A stretch of DNA of 64,000 nucleotides from Amorphoplanes digitatis (GTDB lineage: Bacteria; Actinomycetota; Actinomycetes; Mycobacteriales; Micromonosporaceae): assembly GCF_014205335.1 (NCBI RefSeq), contig NZ_JACHNH010000001.1, forward strand, positions 1,612,001 through 1,676,000, read 5' to 3'. Positions 41,720 through 50,964 of this stretch are shown one piece after another. Position numbers and translations under genes: made by a program. The notes beneath the pieces were generated by a model, which saw only the letters and a program-made list of their open reading frames with translations, made no database searches and was not told where the DNA came from. The first letter of the stretch is position 1. Each line of letters opens with the position of its first letter.

Positions 41720-43339
41720 CTAGGCGGCGGGTAGGGCGGCGGCGGCCAGGACCACGCGGTCGCGTCCGCCCTGCTTGGCGGCGTACAGCGCGTCGTCCGC
41801 GGCTTGCAGCAGGGTGGCGGGGGACTCCGGCCCGGTGTAGACGGTCACGCCGGCACTGAACGTCGTGACGATCGTCGCGCCGCCGAAGATCAGCGCGTTG
41901 TCGCGCACCGTCTGCCGCAGCGCGTCCAGCCGGGCCACCGCCTCCGCCGGCGTGGCTCCGGGCAGGAGGAGGACGAACTCCTCGCCGCCGTGTCGCGCCA
42001 CGACCTCGCCGTCGCCGAGGGCGCGGCTCAGCGTCCGGGCCAGCTCCACCAGCACGGCGTCGCCGGCGGCGTGGCCGTACTCGTCGTTGACCCGCTTGAA
42101 ATGATCGAGGTCGACTAGGGCGAGGGCCAGCGGCGTACCGGCGTTCGAGGCGTGCTGGACCGCGGCGGCCAGGGCGTTCATGAGGTAGCGCCGGTTGTGC
42201 AGGCCGGTCAGATGGTCGCGGACCGCCTGCTCGGCGAGGTCCGCGCGAAGCAGTTCGATCGTGTGCAACTGCTCCCGGAGCTGGTTGTTGACGCGCTCGA
42301 GCTCGCGGCGCTGTCGGCTGCGCTCGGTGATGTCCCGGGCGACGAGTGCCCAGCCGATGCTGCGGCCGGCGCGGTCTTGCAGCGCCGACACGCGGACCTC
42401 GAGGTCATGCCCGGAGCCGGCGACATTCTGAATCGTGTGATCGACGTCGACGTCGGCGTCGAGGACGAGCTTGATGCCCGTCTCCGCGCCGAACAGCACG
42501 CGGAGCGTGGCGCCGACATAGCTGCTCGGCGCCTCCGGCAGCAGCGAGTGCAGCAGGCGGTCCGCGGCGGGGTTGAGGTTGAGCACCCGGCCGCCGGCGT
42601 CCACCACGACGACCGCGTCGCCGATCTTCTGGAAGACCCGCTCGTGGGCGACCGGGGCAAGACCGGGCAGCGAGAAGCGGGTCATCATCACGTACATGAT
42701 CGGCGTGCTGACGGCGAAGCCGAGGACGGTCAGGTCGATGAGCTTGCCGTGCAGCGACAGCCCGATCGCGTTGAAGATGGCCGACGGCATCGAGATGATG
42801 ACGGCGATCAGGTAGCCGCGGTATCGCGACGCTCCGCGTGCCCAACCCCGGATGACCCGGGTCAGTGCGATGCCCAGCAGCACGTAGCAGTACGTGGTGT
42901 GCAGCCAGAAGAGCGGACCGAAGATCGCCACGTACGCGCCGTCGAACCCGGTCGGCTCGGCGCCTGCGAAGAACTGGTGGTGCCAGGGGTTGGTCGCGAC
43001 CGCCAGCAGGCAGAGCGCCGGCTCGATGGCCAGCCAGGTGAGGTGCCTGCGGGTCAGCCGCCAGCCGCGGTCGATCGTCGTGTACGAGAAGCAGTGCCAA
43101 CTGGCGACGACGGCGCACACCCCGATGAAGGCGGAGCCGAGAAGTGCCAGCACGATGCCGGGGTCGCGGAACTGCATGGACGCGGCGTCGACGACCGCCC
43201 ACTGGGTGATGCCGGCACCGAGGACCGCCATCGCGCCGTAGCCGGGCGCCTGGTGGCGGCGTCGCCAGCCGGTGACGGAGACGGCCGCCGCGATGCCCGC
43301 GGCCGTGAGGAAGAGCAGAGTCAGCACGTACGTCGCCAC
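41720..43339 (-). CDS. 7TM-PAS-GGDEF diguanylate cyclase
   Basis: A 539-residue protein: N-terminal 7-transmembrane sensor of the histidine-kinase N-terminal type (1-220, WHHQFFAGAEPTGF loop), a PAS domain (235-345, IGDAVVVVDAGGRVLNLNPA), a coiled-coil linker, and a GGDEF domain (375-535, LTGLHNRRYLMNAL, ARHGGEEFVLLLPG). GGEEF active-site pattern, no RxxD I-site. Likely makes c-di-GMP in response to a membrane signal. GTG start at the first transmembrane helix. Confidence 0.9.
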   Translation of the reverse strand: MATYVLTLLFLTAAGIAAAVSVTGWRRRHQAPGYGAMAVLGAGITQWAVVDAASMQFRDPGIVLALLGSAFIGVCAVVASWHCFSYTTIDRGWRLTRRHLTWLAIEPALCLLAVATNPWHHQFFAGAEPTGFDGAYVAIFGPLFWLHTTYCYVLLGIALTRVIRGWARGASRYRGYLIAVIISMPSAIFNAIGLSLHGKLIDLTVLGFAVSTPIMYVMMTRFSLPGLAPVAHERVFQKIGDAVVVVDAGGRVLNLNPAADRLLHSLLPEAPSSYVGATLRVLFGAETGIKLVLDADVDVDHTIQNVAGSGHDLEVRVSALQDRAGRSIGWALVARDITERSRQRRELERVNNQLREQLHTIELLRADLAEQAVRDHLTGLHNRRYLMNALAAAVQHASNAGTPLALALVDLDHFKRVNDEYGHAAGDAVLVELARTLSRALGDGEVVARHGGEEFVLLLPGATPAEAVARLDALRQTVRDNALIFGGATIVTTFSAGVTVYTGPESPATLLQAADDALYAAKQGGRDRVVLAAAALPAA

Positions 43340-43508
43340 GCCGCCGCCTCCTCACTCGGAATACATGAGGTTCATCGGCAGGGCGGAACCCGGGGTGAGA
43401 GCCGGAGCCCTGTGACCTATAGCGCGGCCGTCGCATCGGCTGGGACGTCAGCATCCCCGCGACGATCAGCCGTTCGCATCACTTGCGTGCCCGTCTAGCA
43501 TTCGCGGT

Positions 43509-44198
43509 ATGTTCCGACTCCGCCCCGTCCTCGCGCTGTCCGCCGTTCTGTTCTCCCTGGTCGCGTGCACCCCCGACAAGGCCGGGAACAGCGGAGGTGA
43601 GGCGGCTGCGGCCAGCCTGCCGTCCGGCGCCACGCTGGTGAAAGAGTCCGCCACGGCGATGCGTGAGATCAAGACCACGCGGTTCCTGATCACCGCCGAG
43701 GGCGAGGTCGCCGGGCTCAGCCTGCGCCGCGCCGAGGGCACGCTGACCGAGGAAGGCAGCGCGAAGGGCACCGCTCAGATCGAGCAGGCCGGCGGGGTCG
43801 TCGAGCTGGAGTTCGTGATCGTCGGCGACAAGCTCTACCTGAAGGGCCCGACCGGCGGGTACCAGACGCTGCCGCTCACGCTGGCGGCCACCGTCTACGA
43901 CCCGTCCGCGATTCTCGACCCCGACCGTGGCATCGCCAAGGTGCTCGGATCGGCGACCAGCGTCACCACCGAGGCGTCGGAGTCGGTCGACGGCAAGGAC
44001 GCCTGGCGCGTCGCGGTCGTCACGACCGGCACCGACCTGGCCGGGCTGATCCCCGGCCTGACCGGCAACATCCCGGCCAAGTTGTGGATCGCCGACGCCG
44101 ACAAGCGCCTGCTCAAGGCGACCTTCACGCTGCCGGGCGGCACGGCGACCGCGATCTTCAAGGAGTTCGACGCACCAGTGACGATCAGTGCGCCCTAG
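43509..44198 (+). CDS. lprG: LprG/LppX-family lipoprotein
   Basis: A 229-residue lipoprotein: signal with lipobox SLVAC (Cys20), then a LppX/LprAFG-type domain ([70 protein letters not shown]). The fold is a half-barrel that carries acylated lipids; in mycobacteria LprG transports triacylglycerides and lipoarabinomannan. It overlaps the P55-like transporter gene by 11 bases, the same order as mycobacterial lprG-Rv1410c. Confidence 0.85.
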   Translation: MFRLRPVLALSAVLFSLVACTPDKAGNSGGEAAAASLPSGATLVKESATAMREIKTTRFLITAEGEVAGLSLRRAEGTLTEEGSAKGTAQIEQAGGVVELEFVIVGDKLYLKGPTGGYQTLPLTLAATVYDPSAILDPDRGIAKVLGSATSVTTEASESVDGKDAWRVAVVTTGTDLAGLIPGLTGNIPAKLWIADADKRLLKATFTLPGGTATAIFKEFDAPVTISAP

Positions 44199-45723
44199 CA
44201 CCACGACCGCCGCGCCGGCAGTGACGCGGCGGCGCCTGGCGATCAGCGTCGGAGGCGCCACCGTCCTGCTGGCGGCCCTCGACGCGTACGTCGTGGTGAC
44301 CGTTTTGACCGACATCCTGAGCGACGTGCACATCCCGCTCAACCGGCTCGAGCGCGCCACGCCGATCGTGACCGGCTACCTGCTCGGGTATGTGGCCGGG
44401 ATGCCGCTGCTCGGCTCGCTCTCCGACCGGCTCGGCCGCCGCGCGGTCATCGTCGCCTGCCTGGCCGGCTTCGCAGTTGGTTCGGCGATGACCGCCGGCT
44501 CGGGCGAGTCGATCCACTTGCTGGTGGCCGGCCGCGGGCTGCAAGGGCTGGCCGGCGGCGCGCTGCTGCCGGTGACGATGGCCCTGGCCGGCGACCTCTG
44601 GACGGAGCGGCACCGCCGTGCGGTCGCCCTCGGCGCGGTCGGCGCCGCGCAGGAACTGGGCAGCGTGCTCGGCCCGATCTACGGCGCCGCGGTCGCCGCG
44701 CTGATCGGCTGGAGGGGCATCTTCTGGATCAACATCCCCCTGGCGGCGCTGGCCGCCGTCGCCGTACTGTTCGCGCTGCCCCGCGAGACCGCCGCCCGGC
44801 CGCACCGTCCCGGCGTCGACGTGCTCGGCGGCATCCTGCTCGCGGCCGGTCTGGCCCTGCTCGTCGTGGGTCTCTACAACCCGGATCCCGAACGCGCGGT
44901 GCTGCCGTCGTGGGGCCCCGCCACCCTCGGCGCGGCCGTCGTCGTACTCGTACTTTTCGGTTTGTGGGAAAGCCGGGCCCGGACCAGGCTGTTCGATCCG
45001 GCGGGCGTGCGCATGGCGCCCTTCCTCGCCGCGCTCGGCGCGAGCTTCTGCACCGGCGCCGCCCTGATGGTGACGCTCGTCGACGTCCAGTTGGTCGCGC
45101 AGACGCTGCTCGGCAGGGACGCGTTCGGTGGCACGCTGCTGCTCACCCGCTTCCTGATCGCCCTCCCGATCGGCGCCGTGCTCGGTGGCCTGGTGCTGGC
45201 CCGCCTGAGCGAGCGTCTGGTCACCCTGGTCGGCCTGCTCACGGCCGCTTGCGGGTACGCGCTGATCGCGTACTGGCCGGCCGACGTGCTCGCGACCCGC
45301 TATGCCGGAATACTGCCCCGCCTCGACACCGACCTCGCCATCGCGGGCCTCGGCCTCGGCCTGGTCATCGCGCCGCTCGCCGCGGCCGTGCTGCGCGTGA
45401 CACCCCCGGACCGGCACGGCGTGGCCTCCGCCGCCGCGGTCGTGTCCCGGATGGTCGGCATGCTGCTCGGCGTCGCCGCGCTCACCGCGTGGGGCCTGCA
45501 CCGCTTCAAGACGCTGACCGCGACCCTCGACACTCCGCTGCCGTTCGGCGTCGACCCTGCCGAGTACCGCGCCCGGCTCGACGTCTACGAGGTGGCGATC
45601 AAGGCCGCCCTGCACACCGAGTACCGAGAGATATTCCTGTTCACGGCCGGCCTCTGCGTGGTCGGCGCCCTGCTCGGCCTGCTGCTGGGCGGCAAGCCCA
45701 CCACCACGGCCGGCCAAGCGTAG
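44188..45723 (+). CDS. P55-like MFS transporter
   Basis: A 511-residue MFS exporter with 14 helices (DHA2 branch): [34 protein letters not shown] (motif A), [20 protein letters not shown], and an internal motif A-like [15 protein letters not shown]. Similar to mycobacterial P55 (Rv1410c), which together with LprG moves lipids across the envelope. GTG start lies inside lprG. Overlap predicts stoichiometric co-expression. Confidence 0.88.
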   Translation: MRPSTTTAAPAVTRRRLAISVGGATVLLAALDAYVVVTVLTDILSDVHIPLNRLERATPIVTGYLLGYVAGMPLLGSLSDRLGRRAVIVACLAGFAVGSAMTAGSGESIHLLVAGRGLQGLAGGALLPVTMALAGDLWTERHRRAVALGAVGAAQELGSVLGPIYGAAVAALIGWRGIFWINIPLAALAAVAVLFALPRETAARPHRPGVDVLGGILLAAGLALLVVGLYNPDPERAVLPSWGPATLGAAVVVLVLFGLWESRARTRLFDPAGVRMAPFLAALGASFCTGAALMVTLVDVQLVAQTLLGRDAFGGTLLLTRFLIALPIGAVLGGLVLARLSERLVTLVGLLTAACGYALIAYWPADVLATRYAGILPRLDTDLAIAGLGLGLVIAPLAAAVLRVTPPDRHGVASAAAVVSRMVGMLLGVAALTAWGLHRFKTLTATLDTPLPFGVDPAEYRARLDVYEVAIKAALHTEYREIFLFTAGLCVVGALLGLLLGGKPTTTAGQA

Positions 45724-45811
45724 ACATGCCGGCCATGGGATCTTCCCGCGGATGTGTGCGTCACGGACATCGCGGCGATACCCGGTCGGCACCGACCAGG
45801 TCGGTGCGAGC

Positions 45812-46792
45812 ATGAAACGCTTTCCGAAGGCGCAGCGTCGCAAGATCCAGCGGTTGCAGGCCGGGGCGATGCGGGGCGATCTCGTCGACGCGTACAACCT
45901 GGCCCTGGAATGGGAGCTGGTGGGCGACGACGGTCAGGCGGAACGCTGGCACCGGGTGGCGGCGAGCGGCGGCGATCCACGGGCGCTGACAAACCTTGGA
46001 GCGTTCCTCGGCCGGACGGGTCGTGAGCGGGAGGCTCTGACATTTCTGGAGGCCGCGGCCGAGGCCGGGAACCTCTTCGGCGCCTGCAATGCCGGGGTGC
46101 TGCACGAGAGGCTCGGTCAGGATCAGCAGGCCGAGCACTGGTACCGGACCGCGGCCACGGGCGGCGACCAGCTCGCCCGGAACCAGCTTGCTCTGCTGCT
46201 CGACCGCCTCGGGCGCCACGAGGAAGCAAGGCCCCTGCTGGTCGCCGCCGCGGAAAGCGGTGACGCCGACAGCGCACACGCTCTCGCGGATCGGCTGGAG
46301 AGCGCGGGCGACGACGACGAGGCCGAATACTGGTACCGGGTCGCTGCCGCCTGCGGCGACCTCGACGCACGCAACAACCTCGCCTTGCTCCTGGATCGGA
46401 CCGGGCGTAGCCCGGAGGCGCTGGTGTTGTGGCGGGCCGGCGCGGACGGCGGTAACGCCAGCTGTGCGTACAACCTCGCGATCGAGCTGGAGCAGGCGGG
46501 TGACCTCCGGGAGGCGCATCGCTGGTACCGGCAGGCGTTGACGGTGTGGGAGGCCGATGCCGAGAACCTCGACGCGGAGACCGCCTACTGCGCGGCGGTG
46601 GCCTGCGAGGAGCTGGACGATCCTCGCGGCGCACTCGTCTGGTACCGCCGGGCTGCCGCGCTCGGTCATCGTGACGCCGCCCGCGAGGTGCGGCAGCGCG
46701 CCCTCGCCAACAGCGAGCCACCACAGCGGACTCCAGGCTACGAGCGGAACCGTCGCGGGCCGGCGCGGCGGCGCGGCAGTACCCGGCCGTAA
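45812..46792 (+). CDS. Sel1/TPR-like repeat protein
   Basis: A 326-residue helical repeat protein, with about seven repeats of the form AxxGxxxAxxNLALLLxxxGxxxEAxxWYRxAAxxG (e.g. GDDDEAEYWYRVAAACGDLD, QARNQLALLLDRLGRHEEA). Sel1-like repeats mediate protein-protein contacts. Basic N-terminus and a basic C-terminal tail (NRRGPARRRGSTRP). ATG 45812; an upstream in-frame ATG (45752) has sequence unlike the repeats. No enzyme domain; role unknown. Confidence 0.8.
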   Translation: MKRFPKAQRRKIQRLQAGAMRGDLVDAYNLALEWELVGDDGQAERWHRVAASGGDPRALTNLGAFLGRTGREREALTFLEAAAEAGNLFGACNAGVLHERLGQDQQAEHWYRTAATGGDQLARNQLALLLDRLGRHEEARPLLVAAAESGDADSAHALADRLESAGDDDEAEYWYRVAAACGDLDARNNLALLLDRTGRSPEALVLWRAGADGGNASCAYNLAIELEQAGDLREAHRWYRQALTVWEADAENLDAETAYCAAVACEELDDPRGALVWYRRAAALGHRDAAREVRQRALANSEPPQRTPGYERNRRGPARRRGSTRP

Positions 46793-46907
46793 TCTCACCG
46801 ACCGTGCGGGTGCGGTGCGGCTCCGGTCGGTGAGCCGGTCAGCGGGGGCGGTGGCGGGTCGGGCGCTGCGTCAGGATGAACGTCCGCGCCGACAAAGAGG
46901 TGGAGCC

Positions 46908-47528
46908 ATGTTGGATCGTGACCGCGACGTGCTGACGAGGATTCGGCAGGGGCTGCTCTACACGGAGTCGGAGGCGTCCTTTCAGGCACCGCTGCGTCGG
47001 TCGGATCTGATCTTCGACTACAACCGGACTCGGCCGAGCGACGCGGAACGGCGTCGATCACTGCTCGAGGCGATCCTCGGGTCCGTCGGCGCTCGTACCG
47101 TCCTGCTTTCCCCTTTCCATGCGGGGTTCGGCAGCAACGTGCATATCGGTGACGACTTCTTCGGCAACGTCAATCTGACCTTCGTCGACGATGTGGAGAT
47201 CCGCATCGGCGACGGTGTCATGATCGCGCCGGGTGTCACCCTGACCACGACCGGGCACCCGGTCCATCCGGACCTGCGGGTGGACTTTCGGCGGTTCTCC
47301 GAACCCATCGTGATCGAGGACAAGGTCTGGATAGGCAGCAACGTTGTGGTGCTTCCCGGCGTTCGCATCGGGTACGGCGCCGTGGTGGGCGCGGGCAGCG
47401 TCGTGACCCACGACATCCCGGCCATGACCGTCGCCGTCGGAGTGCCCTGTCGAGTCGTCCGGCAGATCACGGACGAAGACCTCAACACGCGGACAGCCCC
47501 TGTCGAGGGGCCAAGGACGAACGCCTGA
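46908..47528 (+). CDS. maltose/galactoside O-acetyltransferase (left-handed beta-helix)
   Basis: A 206-residue hexapeptide-repeat acetyltransferase of the maltose O-acetyltransferase type: VLLSPFHAGFGSNVHIGDDF, VMIAPGVTLTTTGHPVHPDL (His in TGHPVHP is the expected base) and IEDKVWIGSNVVVLPGVRIG. It would acetylate a sugar 6-OH with acetyl-CoA. ATG preceded by GAGGTGGAG. Cytoplasmic, likely trimeric by family. Natural substrate unknown. Confidence 0.9.
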   Translation: MLDRDRDVLTRIRQGLLYTESEASFQAPLRRSDLIFDYNRTRPSDAERRRSLLEAILGSVGARTVLLSPFHAGFGSNVHIGDDFFGNVNLTFVDDVEIRIGDGVMIAPGVTLTTTGHPVHPDLRVDFRRFSEPIVIEDKVWIGSNVVVLPGVRIGYGAVVGAGSVVTHDIPAMTVAVGVPCRVVRQITDEDLNTRTAPVEGPRTNA

Positions 47529-47540
47529 CCGGCCCGTCCG

Positions 47541-47690
47541 GTGGGTTTCCTGCTCGCCGGCGCGGCCGGAACCGTGCGGGCGGCGCGGGAACAGGCCTTT
47601 CAGCTCGAGGGCGGGGCGAGACTGCGGTTCGTGGAGTCGCCCGCCCAGGCCGCGCCGGGCACCTGGTACATCGGCGCCTGCGGCAACTGA
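47541..47690 (+). CDS. possible 49-residue ORF (or gene remnant)
   Basis: GTG 47541 to TGA 47690. It reads GFLLAGAAGTVRAAREQAFQ, LEGGARLRFVESPAQAAPGT and WYIGACGN. It looks like the C-terminal part of a larger protein rather than a stand-alone peptide; no start signal beyond GTG. May be debris of a deleted gene. No family recognised. Confidence 0.3.
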   Translation: MGFLLAGAAGTVRAAREQAFQLEGGARLRFVESPAQAAPGTWYIGACGN

Positions 47691-47758
47691 TGTCGCGGAT
47701 CGTGATCATGCATAGCGGCAGGCGGCGGGCCGGGTAGCCTCTGTTTGGGAGATCCGTG

Positions 47759-49381
47759 ATGGTTTGGGGGTCTATGGCCGTGAACCCGGACGAGGCCCCG
47801 GTACGCCGGGGTCTGTGGATCTACGCGATCGCGGTGATCACCGCCGCCCTGGTCATCGCGCCGATCGCCGACTACCGCCTGGCCGTTCACCCGTACCTGA
47901 TCGTCGCGTTCTTCGTCCTCATGGCCGCGGCCGATCTGCTGACCGCGCACCTGCTGGTGCAGCAGTTCCTGGCCGGTGGCCGGCTGGCGACGCTGGGCCT
48001 GTCCTCGGCCTACCTCTACTCCAGCGTGATGATGGTGCCCTACGCCGTCGTCTTCACCCGGATGCAACACCTGAGTGCCGACTCCACCTGGGCCGAGGTC
48101 TGCTCACCGTGGCTGTTTCTGGCGGTCTTCACCGGCTTTCCGGTGCTGGTGGCGACGCAACAGTGGTTCGTCGCGGCGCTAGCGGCCCGATGGGGCGGGC
48201 GGGTCAGGACCCGGCGGCGGGCCGCCGCCCTGGTCGCGGCCGCCGCGGTGCTCGCGCTCGCGGTAGCGGTGACGAGCATCGTCCTCGGTGGCGCGGACTG
48301 GCTGCCCCGGCTCTATCAGGGCGGCACGCAGACCCCGGCCGGTCGGTGGATGATCTGTGCGGCGGCGCTGAGCACGGCCGTCTGCCTGCTGGTGGTGGCC
48401 CTGGATCTGCGCCGCCGGCCACCGGTGGAACGGTGGGTGGTGGTGGCGATCAGCGCGTCCCTGGCCACCGCGATCCTGTACCTGGCCGCCCCGTACCGCT
48501 ACACGCTCGGCTGGTATTCGGCGCGGGTCACTCTGCTGCTCACCGCCGGGGTGGTGCTGGTGGCCCTCCTCGCCGAAACCGCGAGCCTCTACCGGCGGCT
48601 CTCGGCGGCGCACGAGGGGCTCGACCGGGCGCACCGCGAACTGAGCCGCCGGGCCGAGCACCTCGCCGCCGCCAATCTCGAGCTGGAGGCCGCGGGCACC
48701 TGGAAGAGCGACATCATCGCCACCCTCTCCCACGAGATCAACCAGCCCCTCGCGGTGATCTCGGCCTGCTCCGAGGAGCTGACCCACGACTGGGACACCA
48801 GCACCGACGACGAACGCCGGGCGGCCGCCCGGGCACTGGGCGACCGGGTCAGCCAGCTGCTCGACATGGCGGCGCACCTGCTCGCGCTCTGCCGCGCCGA
48901 GCGGGGCGAAATCCGTACCCGGCCCGCCGTGCTGCCGGTCGAGCAGACGCTGACGCGGGTCACGGACAACCTGACCAAGCAGGCCCGCGCGCGGGTCAGT
49001 GCCGGCTCCGGCCCACCCGGCGCGGCCGTGTGGGCCGACCCCGTGCACACCCATGAGGTACTCACCAACTTCGTCACGAACGCGGTCAAGTACAGCCCGG
49101 GTCATATCCACATGTCGGCGGCCCTCGACGACACCGGCGACGAGGTCCTGTTCGCCGTCAGCGACGAGGGCGACGGGGTGCCGCCGGAGTTCGTCGCGCA
49201 CCTGTTCGACCGCTTCACCCAGGCCGAGCGGCCCGGCGCGGCGAGGAACGGCGCCGGTTTCGGGCTGTACCTGTCCAGGCTGCTCGCCGAGGCGAACGAC
49301 GGCCGAGTCTGGTACGAGGACGTCGTTCCACACGGCGGCCGGTTCGTGCTGTGCCTGCCCAAGGCCCAGCGGGCCACCTGA
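47759..49381 (+). CDS. MASE-type membrane sensor histidine kinase
   Basis: A 540-residue kinase: about eight transmembrane helices (1-280) of MASE4-like appearance (a module shared by kinases and GGDEF proteins), coiled coil, then HisKA with ATLSHEINQPLAVIS (His about 324), N box NFVTNAVKYSPG, and G boxes SDEGDGVPPE and GAGFGLYLSRLL. ATG 47759 with GGGAG 7 nt upstream. No response regulator next to it (orphan). Signal unknown; it sits among c-di-GMP genes. Confidence 0.9.
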   Translation: MVWGSMAVNPDEAPVRRGLWIYAIAVITAALVIAPIADYRLAVHPYLIVAFFVLMAAADLLTAHLLVQQFLAGGRLATLGLSSAYLYSSVMMVPYAVVFTRMQHLSADSTWAEVCSPWLFLAVFTGFPVLVATQQWFVAALAARWGGRVRTRRRAAALVAAAAVLALAVAVTSIVLGGADWLPRLYQGGTQTPAGRWMICAAALSTAVCLLVVALDLRRRPPVERWVVVAISASLATAILYLAAPYRYTLGWYSARVTLLLTAGVVLVALLAETASLYRRLSAAHEGLDRAHRELSRRAEHLAAANLELEAAGTWKSDIIATLSHEINQPLAVISACSEELTHDWDTSTDDERRAAARALGDRVSQLLDMAAHLLALCRAERGEIRTRPAVLPVEQTLTRVTDNLTKQARARVSAGSGPPGAAVWADPVHTHEVLTNFVTNAVKYSPGHIHMSAALDDTGDEVLFAVSDEGDGVPPEFVAHLFDRFTQAERPGAARNGAGFGLYLSRLLAEANDGRVWYEDVVPHGGRFVLCLPKAQRAT

Positions 49382-49393
49382 ACGGCGTGGGTG

Positions 49394-50827
49394 TCACCGC
49401 TCGCAGTCGACCACGGTGTCGGTCGTTGTCGGGTCGCACCGGTCGCCCGTGGTGCCGTTCGTCCCACCGTCGAGTCGGTCGGGCGTGTCGTACTGGTAGC
49501 CCTCGCCGCCGTTGACGTCGTCGTCCCCGGCCTCGCCGTAGAGGCTGTCGCGGTCGTCCCCGCCGGACAGGGTGTCGTCGCCCTCGCCGCCCCGGATGAC
49601 GTCGTCGCCGGCCCAGCCGTCGATCTCGTTCGCGCTCGCGTTGCCGGTCAGCCGGTCGCTTCCGGAACCGCCGATGAGGCCCTCGACGTCGGCGCCAACG
49701 GTGTCGTGCTCGCCGGCCTGGCCGTCATCGCGCTGCGCGCCGTCCAGGTCGACCACGACGGCCTTGGTGTAGTTCATGTAGTCCACCAGGTCCCGGCCGG
49801 TTCCGCCGCGGATGACGTCGGCGCTCACCGTGCCCATGGTGGGGTCGTCGCCGACGAGGGCGTCGTCACCGGACCCTCCGTCGAGCACGTCGGCGCCGAG
49901 CTCGCCGACCAGGACGTCGTGGCCCGCGTACCCGTAGAGGGTGTCGTTGCCGGGGCCACCGACGAGGATGTCCGGGCGGCCGGTGCCGTAGAGCCGGTCG
50001 TTCGCCTGACCGCCCTGGATCCTCTCGACGTCGGTCCTGATGGTGTCGTGCTCGCCCTTCATGCCGTCGTCGCCGGCGACCCCGTCGGCGTCGGCCGTCA
50101 CCGGGCGCTCGTAGGTGAAGTAGTTGGCGGTGTCCGTGCCGCTGCCACCCTCGAGGACGTCGTCGTCCGAGCGGCTGTCCCCGTACGCGTTCGATCGCAG
50201 GTCGTCGTCGCCGGCGCCGCCGACCAGGCGGTCGTCGCCGATCCAGCCGGTGATGAAGTCGTCGCCGTTCTGGCCGAACAGGGTGTCGTCGTCGTCCCCG
50301 CCGTCGATGTGGTCGCCGCTGTCGCCGCCGTACACCCGGTCGTTGCCGTCGCCGCCCTGGATGTAGTCCACGCCGCCGAGGCCGTGGAGCTTGTCCTTGC
50401 CGGTGTCGCCGCGCAGCGTGTCGCCGCGCGGGCCGCCGGTGATGGTGTCGGCGGCGCTGCCGCCGTCGGCGGTCATGCCGAGGTCCGTCCTGTTGACGAT
50501 CGAGTCGTTCCGGTCGTAGGTGTAGACCCGCACCCGGGTCGGCGCCTTCGACGTCCTGCACCTGACCTTGGTCTTGTCGCCCTTGACCGCCTTGCAGCCC
50601 TTGCCGGCCTTGACGCTCACCCGGTCGTCGATCGTGATGGTGTTGCCTGACCGGGTCACGACGACCTTGTTCTGCTTACCCCTGGCGGCCTTGTACTGGA
50701 CCTTCGTCGTCTCCACGACCGAGGCCAGGCCGGTCGTGGCCGCCTGCGCGGGCGCGGCCAGGAGACCGACGGAAGCCGCGGTGAGCAGGGCCATGCCGAG
50801 CGTGGCGAGGCGCGGGGGGTGCGACAT
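49394..50827 (-). CDS. secreted RTX calcium-binding repeat protein
   Basis: A 477-residue protein: signal peptide (cut near AQAATT), then a long run of RTX nonapeptides GGxGxDxLx, e.g. GGDGNDRVYGGDSGDHIDGG and GGEGDDTLSGGDDRDSLYGE, over about residues 125-450. RTX repeats form calcium-binding beta-rolls outside the cell. A catalytic domain is not seen; the end (DRLDGGTNGTTGDRCDPTTT) carries a Cys pair. RBS GGGAGAAG upstream of ATG. Ends 12 bp from the histidine kinase, convergent. Probably a structural or adhesive surface protein (inference). Confidence 0.88.
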   Translation of the reverse strand: MSHPPRLATLGMALLTAASVGLLAAPAQAATTGLASVVETTKVQYKAARGKQNKVVVTRSGNTITIDDRVSVKAGKGCKAVKGDKTKVRCRTSKAPTRVRVYTYDRNDSIVNRTDLGMTADGGSAADTITGGPRGDTLRGDTGKDKLHGLGGVDYIQGGDGNDRVYGGDSGDHIDGGDDDDTLFGQNGDDFITGWIGDDRLVGGAGDDDLRSNAYGDSRSDDDVLEGGSGTDTANYFTYERPVTADADGVAGDDGMKGEHDTIRTDVERIQGGQANDRLYGTGRPDILVGGPGNDTLYGYAGHDVLVGELGADVLDGGSGDDALVGDDPTMGTVSADVIRGGTGRDLVDYMNYTKAVVVDLDGAQRDDGQAGEHDTVGADVEGLIGGSGSDRLTGNASANEIDGWAGDDVIRGGEGDDTLSGGDDRDSLYGEAGDDDVNGGEGYQYDTPDRLDGGTNGTTGDRCDPTTTDTVVDCER

Positions 50828-50964
50828 GCGGGCTTCTCCCAGGTACGGCGATGTTGATCTACATGTGGAGCGCGATTGTAGGCGCGATCAGCGTCGCCAG
50901 GTACAGGTGGAGGTGACGTCCGTGTCAGTGCCGTGGAGCCCGAAACCTTAAGCCGGACGACCAC

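Noticed and set aside
47600..48070. Minus-strand frame against the histidine kinase start
   Set aside because: His/Arg/Gly-rich antisense of the kinase's first membrane helices; no family similarity.
50914..50927. TGACGTCCGTGTCA as a BldD box before the CHASE-GGDEF gene
   Set aside because: The known consensus TNACNC(A/T)GNGTNA has five bases between AC and GT; here there are six, and only 4-bp arms pair.
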